From the NCBI GenBank assembly GCA_026710525.1, contig JAPOQT010000259.1:1-18410 (forward strand): a stretch of 18,410 nt of DNA, given 5' to 3'. Position numbers and translations under genes: made by a program. Positions 1 through 7,500 of the stretch are shown here, piece after piece. Numbering within the stretch: position 1 is the stretch's first letter; each line of letters begins with the position of its first letter. Source of the DNA: Pseudomonadota bacterium (GTDB lineage: Bacteria; Bdellovibrionota_B; Oligoflexia; Oligoflexales; Bin106). The notes under the pieces are model-generated. The model did not search any database, was not told where the DNA came from, and saw only the letters and a program-made list of their open reading frames with translations.

Positions 1-1750
1 AAATCACCTGATGACTTTGAGGGCTTTCCGTTGTGATGAGGGCAAGCTTTTTCTGATAAAGATTCGCTAGTTGCTTAACATATGTGCTCATCAAATCAGA
101 GTTTTTGATCTGATTCCATTGTGGTTTTTTCGGCCATCCAGATAGCAGATGTTGGTAATGAATAGCTAAATCAATAAGCCGTATTTTCATGTTGTTATCA
201 TCGTTGACAAGATCAAATCCTTTGGTAAAAAATCGCACAGCTTTACTATAATGTTTGAGTTTGACGTATACAGCTCCTTGTGCTTCAAAAAGCTTGGCTA
301 ACTGAGTTGATTCAGGTTTCATCCGTTTGATATATGAATCAACTAACATCAAGTAGTCTCTTCTCGACTTTTCTTTTGTGTTACTCAGTAAAGCACGACG
401 ACCTTCTTGATCAATGAGGGAAGTATAAGCTTTCTTGACAAATTGCAGATGTTGATCGAGTGGCGCGGACCTTTGTGAACGTTCTAATTGTCTGATTTGC
501 CACCAAATCTCTTTCGCCAGTGGTCCATTGTCACCCTTTTCCTGATAGAGGAAATAATGCTCATCTAAGAGTTTTCGGTAGATTCTATGGTGATACTGGT
601 TTAAATCATCTTTCATGGCTAGTTTTTTGTAGGTTTGACTAAACCGACTTAACAGTCGGCGTCTCTCTGCTACGCTGAGTTGTTTTCTCTGGGATAGTGA
701 TTTTTTGAGTTTACTCAGCCCTATTCTTTCAATGATCGGTTCGTAAACAGGGGTGCCAAGGAGTTGCACCGTAGAAAATGGTGGATTTTGATAATTCGGC
801 GATCCTGATGAAGCCATAAACCAAATTGTTAAAATTTCTGACAGGACCTGTTGTTTTAGCTCAGGATCTACCCGGTCGATGCGAGTACTTGCTTGTTGCA
901 AAAACTCTCGGTAACGAGGGTCCGTCTGACTCCGTACCTTGACGCCATCTTTAACCCCAGCATAGGCAGCAGCAAGTGCTAAGGCAGCCATGACATGGGA
1001 CTCTTTCGAAATCACCTTCGCTCTGCGATAATAACGTTTTTCAAAGGACCTAATTTTATTGAGGTCGAGGAGATTTTGATCGAGTTGCAGCCCAAAATAA
1101 AGTAGCTGATAATACACTTTGAATTTCAGAGCTGGTGGTGCATTTTTATCGTTAAGGATTTTTTTCAAGCTATTCAAGGCCACATCGTCCATCGCTCCGG
1201 AAGTCATCCGGTAATAATGAAAGAGTGCTCGATGTTTTCGAGATTTACGTACAAGGTACGAAGTGTCTTTCATAATCAAAGATTTCAACTGTGAGTAGAG
1301 TTGTTTTACCTCCATACCACTTAAGGCGGTGACCTTAGGAATATGATTAAGTCCACGAGCACCAAGGCGGTCCAGGTAGTATTTCAGAGAGAGAGCTGTG
1401 TAAAGTCGCTTCGTTAAAAATGATGGACTTTGACTCGTTGTGGCAGCCAGGGAATCAAAGGTCTCGAGGGTACTGTTAAACTCACCCTGATTTGTTATCT
1501 CAATGAAGTCATCTGAAAAGTAGTGACCTACGTACGTTCCTAGTGTTGATGCCTGGTAGCTGGTATCTAAGGGGAGGATTGGTTGAAATCGGTTAGAAGA
1601 ATCTTGACCAAAACAAAGTTCTGGTGACCAGTAAAAGAGTGACGCCACAAGAGCCACACAGCCCAGGCTCAGACGGACCTGATTCTGAGTCATCAGAATA
1701 AAATTGATCATTTGATGATAATCGATCATCACACTTTTATAATACTGCAT
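1..1750 (-). CDS. exported TPR-like helical repeat protein, partial (3' end beyond window)
   Basis: A minus-strand frame is open without a stop from 1750 to the left edge, about 583 codons, so the C-terminus lies outside the window. I do not recognise the family. In-frame ATGs occur at 1750, 1729, 1711 and 1693, none with a clear Shine-Dalgarno; 1750 is given as the outer bound. A signal peptide fits the later starts best: MTQNQVRLSL (from 1693), then a hydrophobic core and a possible cleavage near CFG-Q, so export is inferred. The rest is rich in charged helical segments. Near the window edge (about 300-200) a segment reads AKLFEAQGAVYVKLKHYSKA, the spacing of a tetratricopeptide repeat. TPR-like solenoids usually mediate protein-protein contacts; no catalytic motif was seen. 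The codons are ordinary and unbroken, so the gene looks functional. A decayed gene on the same strand lies just upstream. Confidence 0.8.
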   Translation of the reverse strand, partial: MQYYKSVMIDYHQMINFILMTQNQVRLSLGCVALVASLFYWSPELCFGQDSSNRFQPILPLDTSYQASTLGTYVGHYFSDDFIEITNQGEFNSTLETFDSLAATTSQSPSFLTKRLYTALSLKYYLDRLGARGLNHIPKVTALSGMEVKQLYSQLKSLIMKDTSYLVRKSRKHRALFHYYRMTSGAMDDVALNSLKKILNDKNAPPALKFKVYYQLLYFGLQLDQNLLDLNKIRSFEKRYYRRAKVISKESHVMAALALAAAYAGVKDGVKVRSQTDPRYREFLQQASTRIDRVDPELKQQVLSEILTIWFMASSGSPNYQNPPFSTVQLLGTPVYEPIIERIGLSKLKKSLSQRKQLSVAERRRLLSRFSQTYKKLAMKDDLNQYHHRIYRKLLDEHYFLYQEKGDNGPLAKEIWWQIRQLERSQRSAPLDQHLQFVKKAYTSLIDQEGRRALLSNTKEKSRRDYLMLVDSYIKRMKPESTQLAKLFEAQGAVYVKLKHYSKAVRFFTKGFDLVNDDNNMKIRLIDLAIHYQHLLSGWPKKPQWNQIKNSDLMSTYVKQLANLYQKKLALITTESPQSHQVI

Positions 1751-1861
1751 AATATTATGATAAATATACGACCAAAAACCACTAGACAACCGGTTTTAAC
1801 CCTCTTGATACTTTACTTGTCGCTTACCGTTTTTTCTAGTGTCTTCGGCTCGAATAACTCA

Positions 1862-2219
1862 TCACATTAGAATATATCGTGATTTTAGTTGTTTGTTTTT
1901 ATCTGTGTTGCCATATTTTTCGTACAAGCCATCAAGTAAAATCTGTATTTTACTTGGATAGCCAAGTGTTTTTTGGAGAACAACTTGGATCGTGAATTTT
2001 GCTGTGCTAGATGATTGAAGTAACCGCTGACAGTAAAATCTTTTATAGCTTTGGCTGAGATGACCGAGAGTTATTACTGGCAGGTGGTAATTTTTAAGAT
2101 CCCTTGCTACGATTTATGCTAAACTCCTGAGTCAAGGGCCTCACATGTAGGCACTGTTGTTTGGTTAATATCCTGAAGTAAAAACCAGGTCCATTAACCC
2201 TAGGATAAAATATTTTCAC
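1862..2219 (-). pseudogene. frame-broken coding remnant upstream of the TPR-like gene
   Basis: No intact gene lies between 1751 and 2235, but the minus strand has two abutting open frames of protein-like composition. The first begins with GTG at 2219 (VKIFYPRVNGPGFYF...) and stays open 41 codons to TAA at 2094-2096. The second is stop-free from 2113 to a tandem TGATGA at 1864-1859 and includes LGHLSQSYKRFYCQRLL and, later, LLDGLYEKYGNTDKNKQ. Removing one base near 2102 joins them into about 120 residues. The second frame has no upstream ATG, GTG or TTG of its own. I infer a decayed gene, possibly once in an operon with the TPR-like gene; the family is unknown. Chance open frames in AT-rich DNA remain possible. 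The segment also overlaps the region where the promoter of the gene at 2236 must lie. Confidence 0.4.
1933..1956. repeat. perfect inverted repeat, 10-bp arms, 4-nt loop
   Basis: CAAGTAAAAT (1933-1942), loop CTGT, then ATTTTACTTG (1947-1956). Both arms are AT-rich and no T-tract follows on either strand, so it is not a typical intrinsic terminator. It lies within the decayed minus-strand frame at 1862-2113, so it may be chance or a regulatory hairpin upstream of the gene at 2236. The 10-base arm word recurs without its partner at 5449-5458, in the uvrB/GGDEF promoter region. Confidence 0.4.
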
Positions 2220-2235
2220 TGGGACTAGTTTTCTG

Positions 2236-2673
2236 ATGACCACTTTTACCAATAAAACAAATGTTGAACTGGGAAGCTCGCCACTGATCGAGGTGTTCTA
2301 TGACGGAGCTTGTCCTATTTGTTCTCGAGAAATTCGCTTTATTAAGAAAAAAACTTTACAAAAAAAACTGGATCATTTTGTCTGGCATGATATTACAGAC
2401 ACGAACTTTAAACCAGAAAATTACGGTAAATCACGAGAAGATTTTATGGCGTCACTCCACGTCTTAGATCGAGGTCAGTTTGTCATCGCTATGGCTGCTA
2501 TTCGTACCATTTACACACACTTAGGTTGTGGTGCTTGGATGAATTGGACCGCTTGGCCGGTCGTCAAACCCATCGTTGATCTTGGTTACTATCTGTTTAG
2601 TAAATTCCGGCCAAGATTCAGCTGCACCTCAAAATGCTCTGTGTCATCATCCTCAGGGTTAGGCCAGGATTGA
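2236..2673 (+). CDS. DCC-family (DUF393) thiol-disulfide oxidoreductase-like protein
   Basis: 145 residues, the usual size for this small family. Near the N-terminus a hydrophobic strand leads into VFYDGACPICSREI (about residues 20-33). This is the DxxCPxC signature of DCC/DUF393 proteins, with the CxxC pair at C26 and C29 in a thioredoxin-like position. The helix that follows is lysine-rich, and the C-terminal part is aromatic (LGYYLFSKFRPRF), as in relatives. Members are annotated as putative thiol-disulfide oxidoreductases; substrates are not established, so function rests on the motif alone. No signal peptide is evident, so it is probably cytoplasmic. The ATG at 2236 is the only sensible start; a GGGA at 2221-2224 is a weak, distant ribosome-binding site. 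The gene overlaps or abuts the downstream ogt, suggesting co-transcription. Confidence 0.85.
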   Translation: MTTFTNKTNVELGSSPLIEVFYDGACPICSREIRFIKKKTLQKKLDHFVWHDITDTNFKPENYGKSREDFMASLHVLDRGQFVIAMAAIRTIYTHLGCGAWMNWTAWPVVKPIVDLGYYLFSKFRPRFSCTSKCSVSSSSGLGQD

Positions 2674-3395
2674 ATCAACAACACACATCCCAGGGCAATA
2701 TATTGTTGTATGACCAGTGTGTGCTAACGATACCCTTTTTACCTTCGGTAGCAAAGGTATCTTTGTATTATCAGTTCTCTGTTCCTAATCACATTTTGTC
2801 TCATTTACATCAACTCACAGAAGAACAGCTCTGCCAAGTGATTACTGTGTTGAGAACTTCCTTAACACCCATCAACCACAAAATCAGTCATCACATCAAC
2901 ATCACGAACTGCAAGCAAGTGATGATCAAAATTTTCACAGCATACTTAACTCATTCTGAGGAAAAGAATGCTTTGTTGCTTAGCAGGCATGAGTGGCTTG
3001 ATCACGAACAGTTCATCATGTCACCCTATAAGAAACAGATTCTCAAAACCATCGCCACAATTCCCTACCAAACAGTGGCATCATACCAAGATATTGCTAG
3101 ACAAGCTGGGTATCCTGGATCAGCTAGGGCTGTTGGTCAAGTTTGTCGTCATAACCCGTTACCACTGCTGATTCCTTGCCATCGAGTAATAAGGGTATCA
3201 GGATTCCGAGATCAGGATCGACTTTGGCAACAATCTCCTGACCAAATCAAGCAGCGTTTGGGATCATATCAAGGGGGAGCTCATGTGAAATATCTCTTGC
3301 TACTCTCGGAAAGACTCGCAACTCACCAGACAACTCAGCCATCACTTAACTCAGATAGTCGTGACGCTAAAGTGGCAATTTCTTGTTTTAATTGA
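2634..3395 (+). CDS. ogt: methylated-DNA--[protein]-cysteine S-methyltransferase
   Basis: The C-terminal half is a clear O6-alkylguanine-DNA alkyltransferase. The DNA-binding helix-turn-helix SYQDIARQAGYPGSARAVGQ (150-169) leads to PCHRV (181-185) with the acceptor Cys182. The substrate-loop signature GG...K.LLLLSE follows at 214-226. The enzyme removes alkyl groups from O6-alkylguanine by irreversible transfer to that cysteine. The N-terminal ~130 residues are longer than in E. coli Ogt and match nothing I recognise. The start is uncertain: ATG 2634 lacks a ribosome-binding site and overlaps the preceding gene by 40 nt, whereas TTG 2703 has AGGG seven bases upstream and lies 29 nt past the preceding stop. 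The last 61 nt overlap uvrB on the opposite strand, so these repair genes are convergent. Confidence 0.9.
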   Translation: MLCVIILRVRPGLNQQHTSQGNILLYDQCVLTIPFLPSVAKVSLYYQFSVPNHILSHLHQLTEEQLCQVITVLRTSLTPINHKISHHINITNCKQVMIKIFTAYLTHSEEKNALLLSRHEWLDHEQFIMSPYKKQILKTIATIPYQTVASYQDIARQAGYPGSARAVGQVCRHNPLPLLIPCHRVIRVSGFRDQDRLWQQSPDQIKQRLGSYQGGAHVKYLLLLSERLATHQTTQPSLNSDSRDAKVAISCFN

Positions 3396-5350
3396 TGAGC
3401 CGCTTCAAAGTTCAGCTCACCTGCCGCCTGAATCATTTGCCCTCGTTTACGAGCCATCAGAGCATTGATTTCTTGAATAGAGCCGTCAGCAATGCTATCC
3501 CTCTTTGCTGACGAAGGCCCTTTCTTTTTATTTTGCTGTCCAGGGGTAATACCATAAATAGCTCGAAGACCTTGGGATAATTTTTTCGAGGTGCTTTTGG
3601 GCTCAATATTATGGGTTTTATTATAAAGAATCTGTATCTTTCTCCGTCTTTCAGTTTCTTCCATAGCTAGTTTCATTGATTTGGTCACTGAGTCAGCAAA
3701 AAAAATAACCCGACCCTCAAGATGGCGAGCAGCACGACCAATCATCTGAATAAGAGAGTTTTTTGAACGTAAGAATCCCTCTTTATCAGCATCCAATATC
3801 GCCACCAAGGAAATCTCTGGAAGATCTAAACCTTCCCGTAGGAGATTAATACCAATGAGAATATCAAATTCATCTTGGCGTAACCCTCTTAAAATATCAG
3901 AACGTTCAAGGGTTTTAATCCGAGAATGGAGGTATTTAACTCGAAATCCAACATCTGAAAAATAATCCGTAAGATCTTCTGACATTCTTTTGGTCAAAGT
4001 TAAGACAAAGGCTTTACCTCCTTGATTTATTAACTGAGTTAACTCGCTTTGTAGTTCATCGATTTGTGTTTTAGCTGGTTTGATGACAATCTTAGGGTCG
4101 ATGAGACCAGTTGGTCTAATAATTTGTTGCACCACCCCTCCCTGGGATCGTTCAATTTCATACTGCCCTGGCGTCGCTGACACATAAAGTACCTTATCAA
4201 CTCGCTCATGAAACTCAGGTAAACTCAACGGTCGATTATCTAGGGCAGCCGGTAATCGAAAGCCAAAATCAACAAGATTTTGTTTACGGGATCGATCGCC
4301 ACGAAACATGCCTGAGATTTGAGGAATCGTCAAATGACTTTCATCGATAATGGTCACGAAGCTATCAGGAAAATAACTGAGGAGTGTGGGTGGGGGCTCA
4401 CCTGGGGCTGTGCCACTGAGATAACGAGAGTAGTTTTCAATCCCAGGGCAGTATCCTAATTGCTCAAATGATTCAATATCTTGCTGCACCCTTTCTTCGA
4501 GTCTTTTCCCTTCTAAGACCTTACCAACAGACTGAAAGAACTGGAGTTGTTTGCGGAGATCATCTCGAATCTGGGCAATAACATCACCCAAATTTCTCTG
4601 GGAGACAATATAATGTGAGTTAGGAAATAGGGTGACCTCGCCTAATGCTTTGATTTCATCTCCTGTCGTAGTGTCAATTAAAAAAATATCAGAGATTTCA
4701 TCGCCAAAAAATTCTACGCGAATAGCCTGATTTTTTTGATGGGCTGGCATAATATCACAAGTTTCACCACGAACACGAAAACACCCTCTTTTTAAAAAAA
4801 CATCATTTCTCTGGTACTGAAGACGGAGAAGTTGAGAGAGAAAATTTCTCCGTGACTGGATAGAACCTTGTTTAATCTGGAGCGCAAGCTGAGAGTATGA
4901 GTCAGGTGAACCAAGGCCATAAATACAACTCACACTCGCCACAATAATCACCTGAGGTTTTTCAAAAAGGTCTTGGGTAGCTCGGTGACGCATTTTATCG
5001 ATATCATCATTCACAGAGGCGTCTTTGGCAATATAAGTATCAGAAGAAGGAATGTAGGCTTCAGGCTGATAATAATCATAGTAGCTAATAAAATAATTGA
5101 CTGCGTCATTAGGAAAAAACTCGAGAAACTCGGTAAAGAGCTGAGCAGCTAATGTTTTGTTCGGTGCTATAATAAGAGCAGGTTGATTGAGTTGCGAAAT
5201 GACATGGGCCATAGTAAATGTCTTGCCAGATCCGGTGACGCCAAGGAGGGTTTGTTCCTTTTTGCCAGCCTGAAATGATGAGGTAATACTTTGAATGGCT
5301 TTAGGTTGGTCACCACAGGGTGACCAAGGGCTGTGTAATAAATAACTCAT
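3335..5350 (-). CDS. uvrB: excinuclease ABC subunit B (UvrB)
   Basis: 671 residues, close to the 673 of E. coli UvrB and complete. UvrB is the DNA-damage-verifying helicase-like subunit that receives DNA from UvrA and recruits UvrC for incision. Visible are Walker A GVTGSGKT (37-44), the beta-hairpin region YYDYYQPEAYIPSSDTYIAK (90-109) that clamps DNA, and the DESH box (336-339). Helicase motifs include GINLLREGLDLPE (500-512) and QMIGRAAR (535-542). The C-terminal UVR domain (about 628-664) mediates UvrC contact. ATG 5350 matches the family N-terminus; only a weak TAGG precedes it. I saw no convincing LexA-type operator (CTGT-N8-ACAG) in the 139-bp gap to the divergent GGDEF gene. The 3' end overlaps ogt by 61 nt. 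Confidence 0.98.
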   Translation of the reverse strand: MSYLLHSPWSPCGDQPKAIQSITSSFQAGKKEQTLLGVTGSGKTFTMAHVISQLNQPALIIAPNKTLAAQLFTEFLEFFPNDAVNYFISYYDYYQPEAYIPSSDTYIAKDASVNDDIDKMRHRATQDLFEKPQVIIVASVSCIYGLGSPDSYSQLALQIKQGSIQSRRNFLSQLLRLQYQRNDVFLKRGCFRVRGETCDIMPAHQKNQAIRVEFFGDEISDIFLIDTTTGDEIKALGEVTLFPNSHYIVSQRNLGDVIAQIRDDLRKQLQFFQSVGKVLEGKRLEERVQQDIESFEQLGYCPGIENYSRYLSGTAPGEPPPTLLSYFPDSFVTIIDESHLTIPQISGMFRGDRSRKQNLVDFGFRLPAALDNRPLSLPEFHERVDKVLYVSATPGQYEIERSQGGVVQQIIRPTGLIDPKIVIKPAKTQIDELQSELTQLINQGGKAFVLTLTKRMSEDLTDYFSDVGFRVKYLHSRIKTLERSDILRGLRQDEFDILIGINLLREGLDLPEISLVAILDADKEGFLRSKNSLIQMIGRAARHLEGRVIFFADSVTKSMKLAMEETERRRKIQILYNKTHNIEPKSTSKKLSQGLRAIYGITPGQQNKKKGPSSAKRDSIADGSIQEINALMARKRGQMIQAAGELNFEAAHQLKQEIATLASRLSELSDG

Positions 5351-5413
5351 AGCGCCTAGGTGCTGCTGTTAAATAAAGTCACTGACCCAACCGAAGCACA
5401 AGTGGCCAGTCAT

Positions 5414-5443
5414 TTGGTTATAAAGAAAACACTGGTTATAAAG
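5414..5443 (+). promoter_or_regulatory. candidate promoter for the GGDEF gene, built on an 11-bp direct repeat
   Basis: TTGGTT (5414-5419), a 17-bp spacer, then TATAAA (5437-5442) gives a plausible plus-strand promoter with a leader of about 40 nt before ATG 5490. The 11-mer TGGTTATAAAG is present twice, at 5415-5425 and 5433-5443, an 18-bp period placing both copies on nearly the same helix face. Arms AGTGGCC (5401-5407) and GGCCACT (5461-5467) flank the whole block as an inverted repeat. A regulator site is possible. Confidence 0.45.
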
Positions 5444-5446
5444 CAA
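5417..5446 (-). promoter_or_regulatory. candidate sigma70-type promoter for uvrB
   Basis: On the minus strand, TTGCTT (5446-5441) is followed after 17 bases by TTATAA (5423-5418), or after 18 by TATAAC. This would give a leader of about 60 nt to the uvrB start. It occupies the same bases as the opposing candidate promoter, so the two would compete for polymerase. The -35 match is only partial. Confidence 0.4.
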
Positions 5447-5489
5447 GTCAAGTAAAATACGGCCACTGACTAACTGGCGGGAAAGCACC

Positions 5490-6623
5490 ATGTTCAGAAA
5501 ATCCACGACTCGCATCGTTTGGTTTGGCTATGATAACCAAGATTTTCTGAATTTTAAACAGACAACCAGCCAAAAAAATCCACGATTATCTCAGTGTCCT
5601 TGGTACTTTATCTCTGCCACCAATCTGGGAGATGGTGATGAGTTTACCTCGACTAAAAAAGAACTCATGACATTGATCCAAAAGGCGTTACTCCTTCGTG
5701 AGCATCATCATCACCTAGCATCAACTTTGATGATTATGGACCAAAAAACATCTCATTGGTGGCTAGAAAAACACCAGGAGCAACCATCTGATCATCACGT
5801 TTCTCCACAGTGTGAAAGATTTTTTTTATATATCCAGGTGCCGTCATCAAACGAGGCTGTTTTAAAGCTTTGTGATCAGCATATGATCGATGGTTTTTTA
5901 TTAACCACAGAATCTAGTAGTCTTTGGTGTTGGTCCTTAACGCAAGCACTCGAGCGTATTAGTCTGAAAGATTCACTGCGAGAGAGTCGGTATTGGCTCG
6001 ACTATTTCCAACATTTAAGTATGTGCGATGAACTCACTGGTTTGTCAAATATGAGAAATTTTAACTCGCGACTTTGGCAAGATTATGAGCACTCAGAAAA
6101 AAGCCGGTCTGCCATCGCCATTATTATGCTAGATATCGACATGTTTAAAACCGTGAATGATAAGGTATCCCACATGGCTGGATCAAAGATTTTAGCCCAA
6201 ATCGGTTGTATTATTAAACAAAACATTCGTCGATCTGATTTAGCGGCTCGTTACGGTGGTGATGAATTTGTCATTATGTTAAATCAAACTGGCTATCAAG
6301 AAGCAAAAAAAGTTACTGAAAGACTTATGTTAGCCATCGCTCAAGAAGAGTTTGTCTTAGAGAATCATAAAATTCAAATTTCTGTCTCATGCGGTATCGC
6401 GATTAAAAATTTTGCTCAACCTCAAGCTAGCCAAACGAAGCAATCGAGTACTCACAGTAACTTACTACCCCACCCCATCATCAATGATCACATCGGCTTG
6501 CTCCATAAAGCTGATGAATGGCTCTATTTAGCTAAAAGCAAAGGCAAAGCCTGCTACGTACTTCTAGGTGAAAGATTCTTACCTAACGGACAAATGATCC
6601 CTCTCACCAAGGTTTACTGCTAA
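5490..6623 (+). CDS. pseudo-receiver/GGDEF nucleotide cyclase, Hypr-like (Ser at specificity site)
   Basis: 377 residues. Residues ~7-155 have receiver-like alternation (MIMDQKTSHWW with Asp84, then VLKLCDQHMIDGFLLTT), but the acidic pocket is degenerate and the conserved Lys is replaced by Thr. I therefore call it a pseudo-receiver. The GGDEF domain starts at DELTGLSNMRNF (180-191). Active-site features are intact: metal Asp215 in DIDMFK, Asn223-Asp224, YGGDEF (255-260), and an I-site R247-R-S-D250 exactly five residues before GGDEF. The usual GHxxGD reads SHMAGS (227-232), so the guanine-contacting Asp (PleD D344) is Ser232. That substitution defines the promiscuous Hypr cyclases that make 3',3'-cGAMP (Geobacter GSU1658, Bdellovibrio Bd0367). 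A ~25-residue insertion (about 309-334) precedes LLHKADEWLYLAKSKGK. ATG 5490 follows GGGAAAG. Synthesis of c-di-GMP, cGAMP or a mixture is inference. Confidence 0.92.
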   Translation: MFRKSTTRIVWFGYDNQDFLNFKQTTSQKNPRLSQCPWYFISATNLGDGDEFTSTKKELMTLIQKALLLREHHHHLASTLMIMDQKTSHWWLEKHQEQPSDHHVSPQCERFFLYIQVPSSNEAVLKLCDQHMIDGFLLTTESSSLWCWSLTQALERISLKDSLRESRYWLDYFQHLSMCDELTGLSNMRNFNSRLWQDYEHSEKSRSAIAIIMLDIDMFKTVNDKVSHMAGSKILAQIGCIIKQNIRRSDLAARYGGDEFVIMLNQTGYQEAKKVTERLMLAIAQEEFVLENHKIQISVSCGIAIKNFAQPQASQTKQSSTHSNLLPHPIINDHIGLLHKADEWLYLAKSKGKACYVLLGERFLPNGQMIPLTKVYC

Positions 6624-6626
6624 ATG

Positions 6627-7051
6627 TTATGTCATGGTCTTTGAACGATTTATCACGTTATTTTGCTTCCCAGGAAAAACGTATTGAGAGTTGCTGAATT
6701 TTTTATTCTGAATAAAAGCTTCTAGGGTAATTTGTAGATCATATACCGATGAAATGTTAACTATATACCTGGGATCTGTATTGGCAAGTGTATCCCAATG
6801 ATGAGCTGTCTCTGTCCATGAATCCAGGGTCCATTCTTCATTTCTCCATTCCTCTACCATGTTATCGAGTGACTTTTTGCTTTGAGGCATCCAAACTTTC
6901 CCAATATTTCAAAGAGTCAATTCTTTCATACTTTTTTCTGCTGATCATCAAAAGAGAGTTCAGAGCCAAGTAAGAGACTGACGCCATCTGTTATCTCGCC
7001 TATGACAATCATCACGAGTGGTCATACCACAGCAACAATGGAAGATGTCAT
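6627..7051 (-). pseudogene. decayed gene in three frames, breaks in poly-A runs
   Basis: A start with an excellent ribosome-binding site (GGGAG, 5 nt, ATG 7051) opens MTSSIVAVV, then hits TGA at 7022-7024. The same frame resumes as PLVMIVIGEITDGVSLLLGS to TGA at 6926-6928. At the A6 run 6932-6937 a second frame takes over (KKYERIDSLKYWESLDASK). At the A5 run 6874-6878 a third does (LDNMVEEWRNEEWTLDSWTE onward) and runs to the stop at 6627. Deleting one A from each run fuses the frames into about 140 residues with a hydrophobic N-terminus and an acidic, Trp-rich middle. The last part taken alone is an open frame of 87 codons from ATG 6890, without a ribosome-binding site. I do not recognise the family. 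Recent inactivation is inferred; a sequencing error cannot explain the in-frame TGA as well. Confidence 0.5.
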
Positions 7052-7085
7052 AGACACTCCCGTTTTATGATCAACATAGCCAAAA

Positions 7086-7452
7086 TTACGATAATTTTTC
7101 TTTTTTGCCACTATGTTTCATCAGGCTGAAAGCTAGCTGTCGTTCTTCCTCAGAAAAGGTGTTCCTGAGATTTTGAGCAGTAAATACAATCTCATTTTTA
7201 TTTCTGTCTCGTAAAAGCAGGCATGCATTCTCGGCTTTCAGTCTTTTTTACCCCTTGTCTTAAAGACCTTTAGTACAAAGTACCAACCTCAAAACCAATT
7301 TTATCTCTATTCTTATGAGTAGCTTTGAGTACAAAATTTTGGTCATCATAAACAGCTTGAATCTCAAATGCTTCTTGGGACGTTGGTGTTGCCTGACAGG
7401 CAAAAAGGATAGTGGCAAGTCATAATTATTCACATGAATACTTAGTAGGCAT
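7086..7452 (-). pseudogene. decayed small lipoprotein gene
   Basis: ATG 7452, with GAAGG 11 nt upstream, opens MPTKYSCE, then meets TAA and TGA. The same frame continues as LATILFACQATPTSQEAF, a lipoprotein signal with a lipobox-like LFAC, then QAVYDDQNFVLKATHKNRDK to TAA at 7270-7272. After an A6 run near 7242-7247 the next frame reads LKAENACLLLRDRNKNEIVF and ends SLMKHSGKKEKLS at TAA 7086-7088. Removing one A from that run joins the last two pieces. The reconstructed product would be a lipoprotein of about 120 residues, anchored to a membrane after cleavage at the cysteine. Three nonsense codons and one frameshift argue for a true pseudogene. Family unknown. Confidence 0.5.
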
Positions 7453-7500
7453 AACTTTGGCAGCCTTCAACAAATAAAAAGTAAGACAGGATTAACAGAT

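Noticed and set aside
5351..5489. LexA/SOS box upstream of uvrB
   Set aside because: No CTGT-N8-ACAG-like or other known SOS palindrome could be seen.
5490..6623. Inactive, degenerate GGDEF protein acting only as an I-site receptor
   Set aside because: Metal-binding, GGDEF and I-site residues are intact; the single Asp-to-Ser change fits altered specificity better than loss of function, although it is not excluded.
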